From: Quillaja saponaria
Lineage: Eukaryota; Streptophyta; Magnoliopsida; Fabales; Quillajaceae
DNA length: 64,000 nucleotides
Direction of reading: 5' to 3'
Assembly: GCA_029379385.1 (NCBI GenBank)
Contig: CM055614.1
Location: 16,721,994 to 16,785,993, forward strand
The notes beneath the pieces were generated by a model. The model was given only the letters and a program-made list of their open reading frames with translations. It did no database searches and had not been told where the DNA came from. Both the position numbers and the translations under genes were made by a program. Position 1 is the stretch's first letter, and each line of letters opens with the position of its first letter. Shown here piece by piece: positions 35,348-47,006 of this stretch.

Positions 35348-35501
35348 AAATTTTTGAAGAAAAATTCAGTTGCAAATCTGTTCTGATCTTCCAAATGCTT
35401 TCTAGAAAATAAAACAATATATGGTTGACCTCCCTTATAAAAAAGATTTTCGTGAAAGGCAAATTCTTACAAAGGCCCGTCCTATACAAATGAATTAAGA
35501 A

Positions 35502-36720
35502 ATGCTTAACTTCTGTCAAAAAGAAATTAGTGATCTTCTTTCCAAAGAAATAATTCGCAAGAGTAAGAGTCCTTGGTCCTGTTCTGCTTTTTATGTTAAT
35601 AAAAATGCAAAGATTGAACGCTGGTACCCCTCAATTAGTCATCAATTACAAACCTCTCAATCAGGCTCTTCAATGGATCAGGTATCCTATTCCTAACAAG
35701 AAAGATCTTCTCACTAGATTGTATTCCTCAAAATTGTTTTCAAAATTTGATCTAAAATAAGGTTTTTGGCAAATTCAAATCAAAGAATTTGATAAATATA
35801 AAACTGCATTTATTGTTCCTTTTGGTCAATATGAATGGAATGTAATGCCTTTTGGTTTAAAAAAGGCCCCTTCTGAATTCCAAAGAATCATGAACGATAT
35901 TTTCAATCCTTATACAAAATTCATCATCATTTATATTGATGATGTTCTAATCTTTTAACAAAATATTGATGAACATTTCAAACACCTCAATATTTTCTTT
36001 GATATTACAAAGCAAAATGGTTTGGCTATTTCCATAACAAAATTCAGTCTTTTTCAAATAACAATAAGGTTTCTTAGTCACAATATTCACCACGGAACTA
36101 TTACTCCAATCAATAGAGCTATCCAATTTGCTGACAAATTTCCTAATCAAATTATTGATAAAACTCAGTTACAAAGATTTTTGGGTTGCCTCAATTATGT
36201 GTTTGATTTCTTTCCAGGTGTTAGTAATCTTATCAAACCATTGCATGACAGACTAAGGATTGATCCTCCTCCCTGGTCTGACATCCATACCAATATTGTT
36301 AAGCAAATTAAGCTTCGGGTCAAACATTTACCATGTTTGTATCTTCTTGATCCTACAGCATTCAAAATTTTTGAAACAAATGCCTCAGACATTGGTTATG
36401 GTAGCATTCTTAAACAATCCATTAATGGCAAGTTGCATATCATTGCATATGCATCAAAATATTGGAATTCTGCACAACAAAATTATTCTACCATCAAAAA
36501 AGAAATCTTAGCAATTGTTTTATGCATTTCCAAATTTCAAAGTGATTTACTAAATCAAAATTTTTTGGTTAAAGTAGATTGCAAATCTGCAAAAGAAATT
36601 TTACAAAAAGATGTTAAAAATCTAGCATCAAAACAAATTTTTGCCCTATGGTAAGCAATTTTATTTGCTTGTGACTTTGAAATTGAATATATCAAAGGTA
36701 GCTCTAATTCTATTCTGATT
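35502..36720 (+). pseudogene. Pararetrovirus reverse transcriptase-RNase H
   Basis: RT starts with EISDLLSKEIIRKSKSPWSC (35502 frame). It shifts frame near 35620 and carries a stop at the FDLK/GFWQIQI junction (about 35758). It goes on through TAFIVPFGQYEWNVMPFGLK and YIDDVLIF (35932-35955), followed immediately by another stop. RNase H occupies about 36350-36650, with ETNASDIGYGSIL near 36370 (the usual catalytic Asp of D-A-S reads N-A-S), YSTIKKEILAIV and VDCKSAKEIL. The enzyme would copy pregenomic RNA to DNA. Three or more stops and one frameshift mean it is dead. Confidence 0.88.
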
Positions 36721-36758
36721 ATCTTACTCGAGAATTCTTGCGGGGTAGATAATATGCC

Positions 36759-38182
36759 ATGAAAAAGAAAGAAAAAAAGGTTGAACCTACTCCAAAACAA
36801 AAAATCCAATCCAATGAAGGACCATCCAATTCCTCAGCTCAATCAATTCAAAAACAATCTAAAGAGTCTTATGCCTTTCCTATAGAGACACTTTTAGCTA
36901 TTCAACAGTCAATCCAAAAACTTCTGGTACTTTCAAAACAATCTTGGGCTGACATTACTGATAAAGAACAATTAAAGATTGTTGCCCCTCCTAATCCAAA
37001 AGATTATATCCAGTTCAAGCAGGATGACCTGGCTTAGGCTATCAGCTAGCTAGCCCAATTAGTGACAACAATACTTTCAGGTAAGGACTTTATTTCTCAA
37101 ACTTCTCCAATCTCTTTTAAAAAATCTCAATCATTTTATGTGCCAATTTCGTCGGCCCAAACTATTCTCCAAATGGAACCCTATTTTTTTACCAATAATC
37201 CTCAATTAGTCCATCAAATGGTTTTCCCGCCAAACTGGCATTTTATGCATATTGACATTTCCAAAACCCAGAAATATTATGAATTTTTTTTGATTGATAG
37301 TGATTCTGTTGCCATCAAACATTATAAGTAAAAAAACGTATGCTAATTTCATTACGCATTCCACAATCCAAATCCTTAAGATAATCTGTCATTTGGATTG
37401 GAAAGCTGACCTTTTCAAAAGACGCAAATTCTCAATCCTTTTGATCCTATAGGTTACAATTACTGGGATTATCAAACAGCCTGGTACAATGTTTTCGATT
37501 TCCAAAACAATGATTATAAGCTTTCATGGCTTGTATTTTTCAAAAACAAAATCCAATATAATTTCCCTGCATTTGTTCTCCCATTGGTGGTCTCTCTATG
37601 GTCATTGTACAAAAAACCTTCCAGATGAAGTAGTCAATGGCCTACTTTATTTCGAAAAATATTTTGATATACCTGATCATAATCTCATACTATTGAATTT
37701 CTTCTCAAAATTTGCATTAGCATGGATTTATGCCTAGCAATACAAATATCCCAAAGACTTCCACGAACACAAAGGTCCTCTACATACAATGCCTCCCCTT
37801 CTTAGGCAAGGCTCAACAAAATGTGGATAAGTTTTAATGCCACAAAAGCTTATGCCACTTCAATCAGAAATTGGTTCTAACAAAATCCCCAGTTTCTAAA
37901 AAAGTCTCCCCCAAAATCACTAAATTCTTGTAGCAGAAATCTCAGATTTCAGCCAAGCTGGCTTCTTGTTCAAACAGATAAGAGTATCTTCATAATCTAA
38001 AAATCATGGTTCATCTGTTACAAGCAGAAAATCATGCCGACAATGAAGCCACTTCTGCCCCTCCAAAAGTTGACAGAAAATCAGTTTCCAGTTCCTCTTC
38101 CAAAACATCAGGAAATGGTTCTACTGAATATCCCCAATCCAATGAAGACGACTGTTATAGCATCAATCTTGAAGATGACTAA
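36759..38182 (+). pseudogene. Pararetrovirus downstream ORF of unknown function, broken
   Basis: Begins at ATG 36759 with a Lys-rich start, overlapping the very end of the polymerase ORF in another frame. Pieces follow as WADITDKEQLKIVAPP, then SFYVPISSAQTILQMEPYFF (37062 frame), GYNYWDYQTAWYNVF and WLVFFKNKIQYNFPAF (about 37450-37570), and a Ser-rich acidic end with NEDDCYSINLEDD and a stop at 38180-38182. I do not recognise a functional domain. The order and spacing suggest one protein of about 470 residues, now cut by several stops. Similar aromatic-rich segments follow polymerase in other plant caulimovirid-like insertions, from memory. Confidence 0.65.
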
Positions 38183-38204
38183 AATAATTGAAGTTTTTTT
38201 TTCA

Positions 38205-38310
38205 AAAAGTACTGTAGCAATCAATGTAACGATTACTGTAGCAAATCATTATAGCAAGCTGCGGCAGATTACTATTACAACACGGAGCACTGTAGCAGTT
38301 ACTGTTCAAA
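38205..38310 (+). repeat. ACTGTAGCA motif cluster upstream of viral TATA
   Basis: TACTGTAGCAA occurs at about 38211 and 38233, CACTGTAGCAG at about 38289, and looser forms (CATTATAGCAAG, TTACTGTTC) lie between and after. They precede a TATA-like box by 20-110 bases, where an enhancer would be expected in a pararetrovirus promoter. Confidence 0.55.
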
Positions 38311-38317
38311 TAGTGAA

Positions 38318-38440
38318 TTTCAATTTTCTATTTAAAGAGAGTTGCATCTCTCTTTTAGGTAGGTTTTTCATTTCAAAAAGTTTCAGTGAGTTAGTTTGAG
38401 AGCTTCCATAGGTATTCCTTTGGAGCTGTCATTTCTTTGT
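38318..38440 (+). promoter_or_regulatory. Probable pararetrovirus promoter and transcript start region
   Basis: CTATTTAAAGAGAG at about 38323-38336 resembles a TATA box. It lies about 140 bases after the last viral ORF, the usual position of the full-length transcript promoter in Caulimoviridae. A hairpin-capable GAGAGTTGCATCTCTC directly follows. No clear AATAAA is seen nearby, so the terminal redundancy cannot be placed. Confidence 0.5.
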
Positions 38441-38499
38441 AAAATTCTGTTTTAAAATACAACCAATGACATTCTCTTTTTGTCTTTAATTTCTGCATT

Positions 38500-38616
38500 G
38501 CATCTCCTTTCCCAGGATTAGCGTGCGGATTACTGCCACTTCTCTTCCCTTTTCATATATGCATTTCCCTTCCTTGGATTAGCGGACGGACTAGCGCCGT
38601 TTCTCTTTCCCTTTTA
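38500..38616. repeat. Two tandem units of about 60 bases
   Basis: TGCATCTCCTTTCCCAGGAT continuing with TAGCGTGCGG, and TGCATTTCCCTTCCTTGGAT continuing with TAGCGGACGG, begin 60 bases apart. Both then run through a (G/A)C(C/G)-(A/G)(C/T)TTCTCTT(T)CCCTTTT ending. They lie just downstream of the viral promoter-like region and may be part of the viral leader. Confidence 0.6.
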
Positions 38617-38759
38617 ATTTCAGTCTTTAATATCTATCTTTCATTAATGCATTGCATAACATAACTCTTTTAGCAGTCCTACTACTTCCCTACTTCACTA
38701 CCCTCGTGATCTTCCTCCACTCTTTAGGGCTAACACTGGTCCTCTATTTGGATATATAT

Positions 38760-39539
38760 ATAGTTGAACTAAAACTTGGTTGACTTAGAGGTTGATTTTA
38801 TCTTTTGTAAAATTATTTTTAGTGAAACACATGTATAAACCAAGTAAATGAGTGGAGGAGTAATTAAGGTGTATATATATATATATATGTATATGTATAC
38901 AGGCCAAGATTTAATTTAAACCACAAATTATCTTGACTTTGACCTTACTTTTTTAATTTTCTCCTATTTCCTTTCAATTCTTTATTTCCCTTTTTTATTT
39001 CTTTCCTTGTGGCTGCCCTTTCTCTTTGCCTTTTACCTCCCTTCATTGCTATAGGGGCTGTAGAATTTTCTTCAATTTTCCTCTTGTTCTAGCCGATCAC
39101 TTAACCAATGATTCACACCTTTGCTCCTCTTTTGTATTACCTTGTTTTGCTTGACTATTTAGAAGGGACATGGGCTCCATTTTTTTTGGGCGTCCTCCTG
39201 CTCCAGCCTTAAGCATCCTTCATGTTGCCTTTTCATTTGTTTTTCTTGGCTGCTAAGTTCAGCCTTTTGGTGAGATCCTTCATCGTCTCTTCTTCCAAGT
39301 GGTGAAAGCTAGGATTTGGAGGTGTTTGGAAGCTGCATTTCAACTTCGTTGTCTTTCCCTGTAGCTCTCTATCTTGACTAAAGGAGTAAGGGGTGGATAG
39401 CAAGGGTGCTGTGTAGAGGCATCAAATATTGCTTACCTATTATCTCCACAGTGAGCTATCCTTGTTCAGCTGAGTTGATGGAAGAATTGGTAAGGCTACT
39501 ATACTTAGGTGGAACAGCCTGTATGTTTTTGTTGCAGCC
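38760..39539 (+). mobile_element. Family L repeat, 5' portion of a plus-strand copy
   Basis: Shows the family's 5' layout: TATA-rich run, GGCCAAGATTTAATTTAAACC (near 38903; compare TCAAGATTTAATCTCTACC near 50373), then a pyrimidine-rich block at 38930-39380. It stops where a minus-strand copy begins at 39540. The 3' remainder may be the plus-strand module at 43551-45133. The left boundary is approximate. Confidence 0.5.
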
Positions 39540-42500
39540 TGTCACACCCCTCACAGGGGCATGACTGGCTGAAGAATTGGATAACCAAATCTCCGTAACG
39601 CTGACTTTACCATTAGTAAAAGTACATGACTGTCTAAATAATTATATTTAAAATCAAGAAAAATCTTTACTTACTTAAATTTGGAACATAAACTTGTTAC
39701 TGAATATATAATATTTATTAAAAATTTCGACAAAGGTTCCACACAATATGGAACATGCCTAAAATATACACGATACATATCCCTGTTTATATACTAGCCA
39801 AAGCACAATAGCTACAAAATTACATAATCAAGGAGCTTTGCTCCATTTCCCATTATAGTAACAATTAGCCAAACTATAATACAATATAAGACTAAACACC
39901 CACAACTTTAGTGTGACTGTAAACTTTTACCCTTTTTACTTCAAGATTGAGATTCCAAAGAATTATCTTGCCTTTACACACTCGGCAAAGCCCATTATCG
40001 GTAATAGCTATCCTGGAGATCTTGTTACTAAAAAAAATAATCACAGAAAAAGGGTGAGTCCTACGGACTCCGTGTGTGGAAAATCGTATCCAAATGGCAC
40101 TATCATCATTCAACACAAGTATACAACATATATAGTTACTTAGCATCACATGACAATGTTCATGTCTCCATTCAAAATTATACGTACACGTGGATATTCA
40201 TTATAAGTTCATAACTCACATGATTCATAGGCTCACAAATTAATCAAAGCAATTAGAACATACAAAGCAAACTAAAGGGCCAACGAGTAACTCAACCCCG
40301 CACAACAGTTTTACCCTCCGCTGGGCATTTACGAACCTGCACAACAATTTAATCTCCATACATAGTCCATCCCACCGAGGCTGAGCACTCACATAAAAAA
40401 AAACATTTATCAGAATTAGAACATTTCAGGATTTCAAATCAGAATCTCCTAGGTGCACCTAGATCTTTAATTTCAGAGATAAAAATTATTTTTCATAAAA
40501 ATTTCACTTTGTTAGGCCCTTATCTACCATAACCAATATCAAACAAACATAATTCAAATAAATCACTGAAACATTGTAATTGCTCATTTTCCAAATATCA
40601 TGTATATTCAAATGTACGTATAATTACACATAATAATCTAGCCGCTAAAGACAACAATTAACCACTCATCTTAACTTATTTTATTTGTCACTTACACTGG
40701 CGTTCACGCACCCTATCAAGTTTATATTAGGATCCGGAACTAAAATGTATATTTTCAAATAATACTTAGTTCATACACATTATCACTATAATCTTTAATT
40801 ACTAAGCTTATACATCAACTTATATAAGTTTCCTTATGAAAGTTTTCTATAAAGCTATCACACATTAAGTAGTACAAATTGGATTTTATGTGGTAAGGTT
40901 GATGATAAAGAGACATTTTAGATATCTTGACAATGCATAGGGTGGAAAGGAAATATTAGAAAAGATAGAAAATGATAATGAGTTAGAAACACTAAAACTG
41001 TCTAAACTTAGGGTTTGAACCAGTGTTCAATCTAATGGTCATATCTTCCTCTAAGAAATTCCAAATCCAGTTTCATAAACTATATTAAATACTAGACACA
41101 TGTAACTTTATAACGGTATATCATTTGTAATTTTTAGATTTTTATATCAATACAGTTTATTCTTTGAAGTTGCATCAAATTTTGCAAAACACAGAATTTT
41201 GACAGCTCTGATCTTACCTTAGTTAATTGAACATAACTTTCTCTAGGAAAAAGGCAATCAAATTTCGTTTGTCAGGTTTATTAATATACAAGTATATCTA
41301 TCTTTCATATTTAGAAATGTTTTCCTAAAATTAGTCTTGAACCCACCCAATTCCACCAAAAATAAGGCACTAAAAATCCTGCAGGACCTAGCTGCAATAT
41401 AACAGCTCTAACTAACAACATACTTGAACCAAGCTACGAAATTTTGTAGACAACATCTCAAGATCCTAAGCTACACTGTCTCTTTTGAACTCTTAATTTA
41501 ATTCATCCCTGAAAGCACCTGAAACACATGATTTTTCTAATCCATGAAATCTGGCCCTGCAACCCTTCACAAGCCACTTAACTCTTATTTTACAACACTT
41601 TCAAACTCCAATTCATACTCCTCACTTCAACACTAATTCACTAACATTACTACTAATCCAATTAAATTCAAGATTGTATTAGTGATTTAGAATCAATCAA
41701 GAACTTAAGTTGTCACTTTCTAATATCAATCCAACCAATTTTTCCTCATTAATCTATAATTATTTTCTTGTAGACATTTTATCAACTACCTTATATACAT
41801 GTTTTAATCTACTTTATATATATATACATATACTCCCCAATACAATCAACATACTCTTATCAATCCTTAACTTGCTCAAAATTTTAATTAAACTAACTAT
41901 TTAACATCAACATATCCTACATTCAAAACTTTCATTTCCTATAAACATATAACTATTTCATATATTATTTGTTTCAACTTTTGTTTACAATTTTTACATT
42001 TTCACTCTTAATCTATTAAGATATATATATATATATATATAAACAAGGTAAGAGTCTATAAGATTACCACTAATTACACCAAATAACTGCCTCTTCCCTT
42101 GATGGCCAAAAGAATGATCTCTTGTTGTACAATTATAACCACTAATACTTCATTGAATTGGTGACCCCCTTCAAACGGCAGTGCCACCCTTAACAAACTC
42201 AGCTAATAAACTAGAACAGGACATGGTTAGTTGTCCCCTACACCCAAACATGGTAGATTTATTAAAGAGAATAGACAAAATTCCAAGCAGCTAACTAAAG
42301 CAAGGCTGCCGTTGGTGAAGGTTACTACTAGCAGCTAGAGTTGCTGCCAAAACAGGGGAAACCGTTGGCTGCCATGGTGAGTGAGGGATGATATGGCTCC
42401 ACAACTTAGTCCTAAACTATTTTGTAAAGAGAAATTGTATGATTGAGCTGAAGGAACTCTTTACAAGCCTTTTTTTTTTTTTTTTTTTTTTCCTCTTTGA

Positions 42501-42560
42501 ATTGGGTTTATGAGAACTAAGACAATGATGAGAGAAACGCTATTTAAGTATTCAGCATAA
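39540..42560 (-). mobile_element. Family L repeat, minus-strand copy
   Basis: Starts on the + strand with TGTCACACCCCTCACAGGGG and GCATGACTGG, then has the inverted module: CTCAACCCCGCACAACAG near 40293, CGCTGGGCATTTACG, TAGGTGCACCTAG, TTAGGCCCTTATC. Further right, 41340-42050 is the inverted counterpart of about 51320-52090, and 40760-41330 of about 22740-23480. A purine-rich block (42230-42450) is the complement of the family's pyrimidine tract, and a 22-base T run begins at 42470. The right end was not found. Confidence 0.6.
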
Positions 42561-43550
42561 CCATTTTCTATTTATTTTGTAACCAAATATGAATTATGAC
42601 CAAAATAGAGGACTAAGCTATATTGAGTAATAAGTAGTTGAGACTTGGTCTAAGAAAATTATGGTTGTGCTGCTATAGTTAGCTATCTTCATATTGAAGA
42701 CAATTCATTAATTTTGGTACAATGTTGTAGTAGTAGGCATTAGTTTTATACCCTAAACCCTGGATGCGTGTTATAAAATATGCTTGCTTGTATTTCATGT
42801 GGACTATTGACTTATATAGTTTTGAGATGATGATCAAGTTCTATGAGGTGATGAAAAGATCAAAGTAACTATATGGTCATCTGGGGTTTGCAAAATTAGT
42901 AGAGTCACTTGTGTTTTTTAGTGTGTATATAGAAGGATCAATAGAACTCCATGAACTTCAGTTTTTATCAAGTCTTGTATATGGTATATTTGTCTCATGT
43001 AAAAGGCCTGTTATGTTTTTTTTTTTTTCTTTTTTCTTTTGTATGCTGTGATAGTTTTCCATTTACTCACTAATTTGGAGACATAATAATAAGAATAATA
43101 GAAAAAAAAAGTAGCAATTAAAGGATCTATATAACCTAATTTGATGTAATAGAAATGGCTAAGTCATCTTGTTTGGCAAGCTTCTCATCAACATTGTCAT
43201 TGTAATCCTTGATTGCTAATGAGTTACTTTTAATTGCACTGCCTTCCTGTAGAAAAATAGCTTGCCACATGTAAAAATATATATCATTACCCATAAGCAT
43301 TTTTCAAGGATCAAAATGTGTTTGACCTTAATATGCAAAGTTTGAGTCGGCATAACTTCATATGAAAAATGTTCTATCATGACCTTCTTTGCGTGTCATG
43401 CACCAGTATCACCTGATAGTAGGAGGTTCTTTGTTTCAATCCCCCTCTGTACGAAAAAGAAAAAGAAACATCATCATATAACTTTTACTCTTTTTTCTGG
43501 TGGTTGTTTCTCGATCATTTAGGATTAAGGCTTTTTGTTGTTGTCATGTC
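42561..43550. other. No gene seen; unidentified repeat-like DNA
   Basis: AT-rich sequence between two family L pieces, with a T-rich tract at 43016-43041. No ORF with domains and no clear element boundary. Confidence 0.4.
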
Positions 43551-45133
43551 TAGTGGTGTTGTTTGGGGATTAGTTGTTATTTGAATTTGCAACAAAAGAT
43601 CTAAGAATACAAAATAAAGCATCATTGGTGAAATGGTTAAAGAAAGGAAAAATCAGAACTTAGTTGATATTGGAAATTCAAAACTCAAGCTCTTAATTGA
43701 TTTCAAATGGTTAACTTAACATGAATGCAATGCCTTGAATATGGGTAGTGTGGACTTAAGAAATTAGTGTCAATTTCTTGTTATGTGTATGTATAATATA
43801 TACATATATGAAACAATTTAAGTTGTTCTCAAGGTATTTGTTAAAATGTCTTAGAGGAGTTAGTTCCCAGGAAAACATATGAAAGTTGATATCTAAGTTT
43901 TTGTAATTAGAATATTACAACTATGAAGTTTATAAACTAAATAATATTTGAAAATATGACTTCCAACTCAGGAACATATTATTGAGCCAACGACGTGTGG
44001 ATTCGTGAGGAGCGACAAGGGAGATCTATATCACTATGAGTGGATAACGTATTCTTGGGTTGCTAGATTAATATGTGTAATTGTTTATGTGTATTTGAAT
44101 AAACATGTTTATATTTTAGAGGTATATAAAAATGTGTAGTGATTAATTTGAGTTATTTGAATTATTTTGACATTAAAATTGTTTGTGGTTGATAAGAGCC
44201 AATAAAATGAATTTTTATTTGAACTAATTTTTGTATTCCAAATAGAATTCGGGTGCACCTAGGATATTTTGATTTGATATGTGATTTAAAATATTCGAGT
44301 AACTCAGCCCCAGCATGGATATGTACGAAGAATATAATTGGTGTGCGGGCATAAAAACTGTCCAGTGGGAGGATATATGTTGTGCGGGTGCTAAGTTACT
44401 CTAATTGGCCCTTTGTATGCTTTGAATAATTTGATTGGTTTTTTTATCTCTAGTATTGTCTAAATGATTTTTTTTTTTAATTTTACGTTATTCAAATATA
44501 CATATGTGTGAAATTAATTGTTTTAGAATTCATGTTATTCTAAAATTATTTGATCAATGTATTTTATTCATATATTGAGTGATAATAGTACTCTTTAGGA
44601 ATGTTTTTTCCACTCACTAAGTCCATGGGACTCACCACTCTCTTACTAATGTTTTTTAGTAACAGGATCTCTGTGAGCATCAACGATCGATACTGGGCTT
44701 GCCGAGTAATTGGCAGCAAGGTATACATTCAAGATCTCTTACTTGGAGTCAAAGGGTAGAAGTTTACAGTCACATTAGGGCTTTGGGTGTCTGATTTTGT
44801 ATTGTGTAAAAATTCAGTTCATTTGTTGTTGTGGTATAAAGTAGAACGGAGCTCCTTTTGTGTATTAATGTTTTGGTAACTTGTTGAATGTAACTAGGTG
44901 TTCAGTGTTTGTATTTTAGGCATGTTCCAGTTTACAGGGAACCTCTGCCAAAATTTTTAATAAATTGTTATATATTTCAATAAATAAATATCTATGGTTA
45001 ACTTGTGCTTTCTAAAATTTACTTTTATGCTTTGGTTTGGTTAAGAGTCATATTTGTTTCTTTGATTTGAAGTTAGGGCTACGGAGGTTTGGTTACACAT
45101 TCCTCTAGCTTGTCATGCCTCCGTGTGATGACA
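43551..45133 (+). mobile_element. Family L repeat, 3' portion of a plus-strand copy
   Basis: Carries the plus-strand module: GGGTGCACCTAGGATATTTTG (complement region at 44249), CTCAGCCCCAGCATGG, GTGCGGGCATAAAAACTG, CACTCACTAAGTCCATGGGA, AGTAACAGGATCTC and GGCATGTTCCAGTTTAC. It ends TCATGCCTCCGTGTGATGACA at 45133, close to the family 3' terminus. It may be the continuation of the copy that starts near 38760. Confidence 0.6.
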
Positions 45134-46392
45134 TAACTATATCTACAGCTATACATTGCTTCAAACCTCAACTCAATACCTCAGAAGTAAGAATGAATAA
45201 GAGAGGAGACAATGGATCCCCTTGCTGAAACCCTCTTGAAGATTTGAATAAACCTATTTACCATTAACTAGAACAGAGTACCATGGACTAGATATCATGT
45301 GCCAAATGAGATCAATCCAAAATTCACAAAAACCAAACTTCCTTTAGACATAAACCAAGAAAAACCAATTAACCTGATCATAAGCCTTAGCCATGTTAAG
45401 TTCAAAGTTTGCATTATTCCCTAAAACCTTCTTAGTAATATCATGAACTAATTCCTAAGCTAAAGCCACACTATCAATATTACTTCTACCTTCATGATAA
45501 AGCCACTTTGTTCTTCAAAAATTAAATCATGCAAGATCAAGCTCAAACGATTCACCAAGATACAATACATAATTTTAGATGAAAAATTACATAAGCCAAT
45601 AGGCTACAGGTTTGAAAATGATTGAAGAAAATCAACCTTGGGCAATAACACTATTACTAGTGCTACTTATAAACTTGATTAGCTCACATTCTGAGAAAAA
45701 AATACTGAGTATCACGAATGATATCCCTTGAAATGATTGGCCAAAAAGAAAAGAAAAAATGATCATTAAAACCATCCGAACTAGCAGTACTATTTAGGAC
45801 TAATTGAATAATAACCTTCTTTATCTCATCCCCCATTGGAAATTTACTAAGAAGCTCATTATGTTTAGGTGTTACCCAAGAAGGAATGCAATTAAGAAAA
45901 TGCTTATCAAGAGAATTACATTGCTCAGTAAAAACAGGGAAGAAGTGATTAACTTCTTCCTTTTCAATATCCTTATTCTTGTCTAATCAAGCTAAGGCTG
46001 TATTATTGATTTTATGAATAGAAAGATGACTTTGTTTAGCTTTAACTAAAGCATGGAAAAACTTTGTGCACCAGTCACCCTCTTTAGAGCATTTCACTAA
46101 TGATTTTTGACTCCAAAAATGTTCCTTCATATTAAGCTCATCCTGGGAGGCATCCTTCCTGTTAACTGAAAGCTCAATTTGAGCAATAACATTTTCAGAA
46201 ATTTTGACTCTATCTTGAATTTGTCGGAAAACATCTTTATTCCAAACTCGCAAAGCTTTTAGCAAACAATTTAATTTCACTTCAAGAACATACATTGGAT
46301 TACCAATAAGAGGTTCCTTCCATGATTGTTGCACCTTTCCCATGAAAGTAATATGCTTACTCCAAATATTACGTCCCATGTTGTAATATATC
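45134..46392 (-). pseudogene. LINE (L1-class) ORF2 reverse transcriptase remnant
   Basis: Reading the minus strand from 46392 downward, the 140-residue frame at 45987-46409 shows LKALRVWNKDVFRQIQ and VKCSKEGDWCTKFFHALVK, the linker between endonuclease and RT in plant L1 ORF2. Below 45620 come GLCNFSSKIMYCILVNRLSL and EEQSGF, then ELNMAKAYDQVNW (about 45380-45420), and QQGDPLSPLLFIL (about 45190-45230). These are RT motifs in the correct order. The catalytic YADD block and everything after it are missing, because the sequence stops at the family L end (45133). Stops and frame changes are frequent. The upstream endonuclease is cut off at the LTR starting at 46393. Confidence 0.9.
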
Positions 46393-46570
46393 TGTTGGAA
46401 TATTGCCATTGTAATATATCTATTGGACTATAGCCATTGTGATATATCTGTTGATTTATAGACATTGTAATATGTATGTTGGAATATAGACATTGTAATA
46501 TGTTCGTTGGAACATAGATGTTGTAATATATCCATTGGAACATAGACATTTAATATGTCCATTGGAATAT
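46379..46570. repeat. Tandem array, unit 28 bp, about 6-7 copies
   Basis: Units close to AGACATTGTAATATRTCY followed by RTTGGAAYAT succeed one another head to tail, each 28 bases (one unit is shortened by a base). They lie in the first third of the LTR, upstream of its TATA-like box, the usual place for U3 enhancer repeats. Confidence 0.8.
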
Positions 46571-47006
46571 TTGTTTTATGACCATTGTGATTCTTCCTAT
46601 ATAATGAGAGTATGTAACATAACCCTTGTATACCAATTTCATAAACATTCCAACATTATTTCTCTCATATTTCTTTATTCCATATTCTCCTCCAATTCTT
46701 GCTAAGAAATAGCTATGGCTACTTGCTGAGGTTCTTAATTTTGTGTGCAAAGTTTAAAGAACGATTCATAATTTACTCCTAGAGGGTTGACTCGTTGAGA
46801 CTTTGTGCACCATAAATACTCAAAGAGGGCAGAAATCAACCTTTCAGGATAGTGCCTTTGTGCATGATTTTGTGATATTATATTTATGCATAATTTTGTA
46901 GTATCATCCTTCCATCTTATAAACCTCAAATTTTGTATCATTGAATTGTTATGATTCATAGTTATGTGAAACTAGAATATTTGTATCTACCCTAGTATTT
47001 CCAACA
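46393..47006 (+). repeat. Copia-type LTR with internal 28-bp tandem repeats
   Basis: Inverted ends TGTTGGAATA and TATTTCCAACA bound 614 bases. A TATA-like CCTATATAATGAG is at about 46595. No 5-bp target duplication is evident. It interrupts the LINE remnant on its left. The two ORFs called on the opposite strand here (46277-46549, 46550-46750) are by-products. Confidence 0.6.

Larger units (their letters stand above)
32190..38440 (+). mobile_element. Endogenous pararetrovirus (Caulimoviridae-like), degraded
   Basis: A 6.2 kb block on one strand with the caulimovirid order: N-terminal region, coat/nucleocapsid-like domain, aspartic protease, RT with YIDDVLIF, RNase H, then a separate downstream ORF and a promoter-like segment. 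No integrase and no LTRs are present, as expected for pararetroviruses, which do not encode integrase and enter genomes by illegitimate recombination. The RT block MPFGLKKAPSEFQ with YEWNV is of caulimovirid type. It is broken by many stops and at least five frame changes, so it cannot give functional proteins. The genus is not assigned; a florendovirus-like or related plant group is possible. Confidence 0.88.

Noticed and set aside
38034..38399. 121-codon ORF as a separate viral gene
   Set aside because: Low-complexity reading; the neighbouring frame gives a Ser-rich acidic tail ending at 38182 that fits the preceding ORF better.
46277..46549. 90-residue ORF with YYN repeats as a repeat protein
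   Set aside because: It is the 28-bp tandem DNA repeat read in one frame.
46379..46570. CRISPR-like array
   Set aside because: Head-to-tail units without unique spacers, inside a plant retrotransposon LTR.
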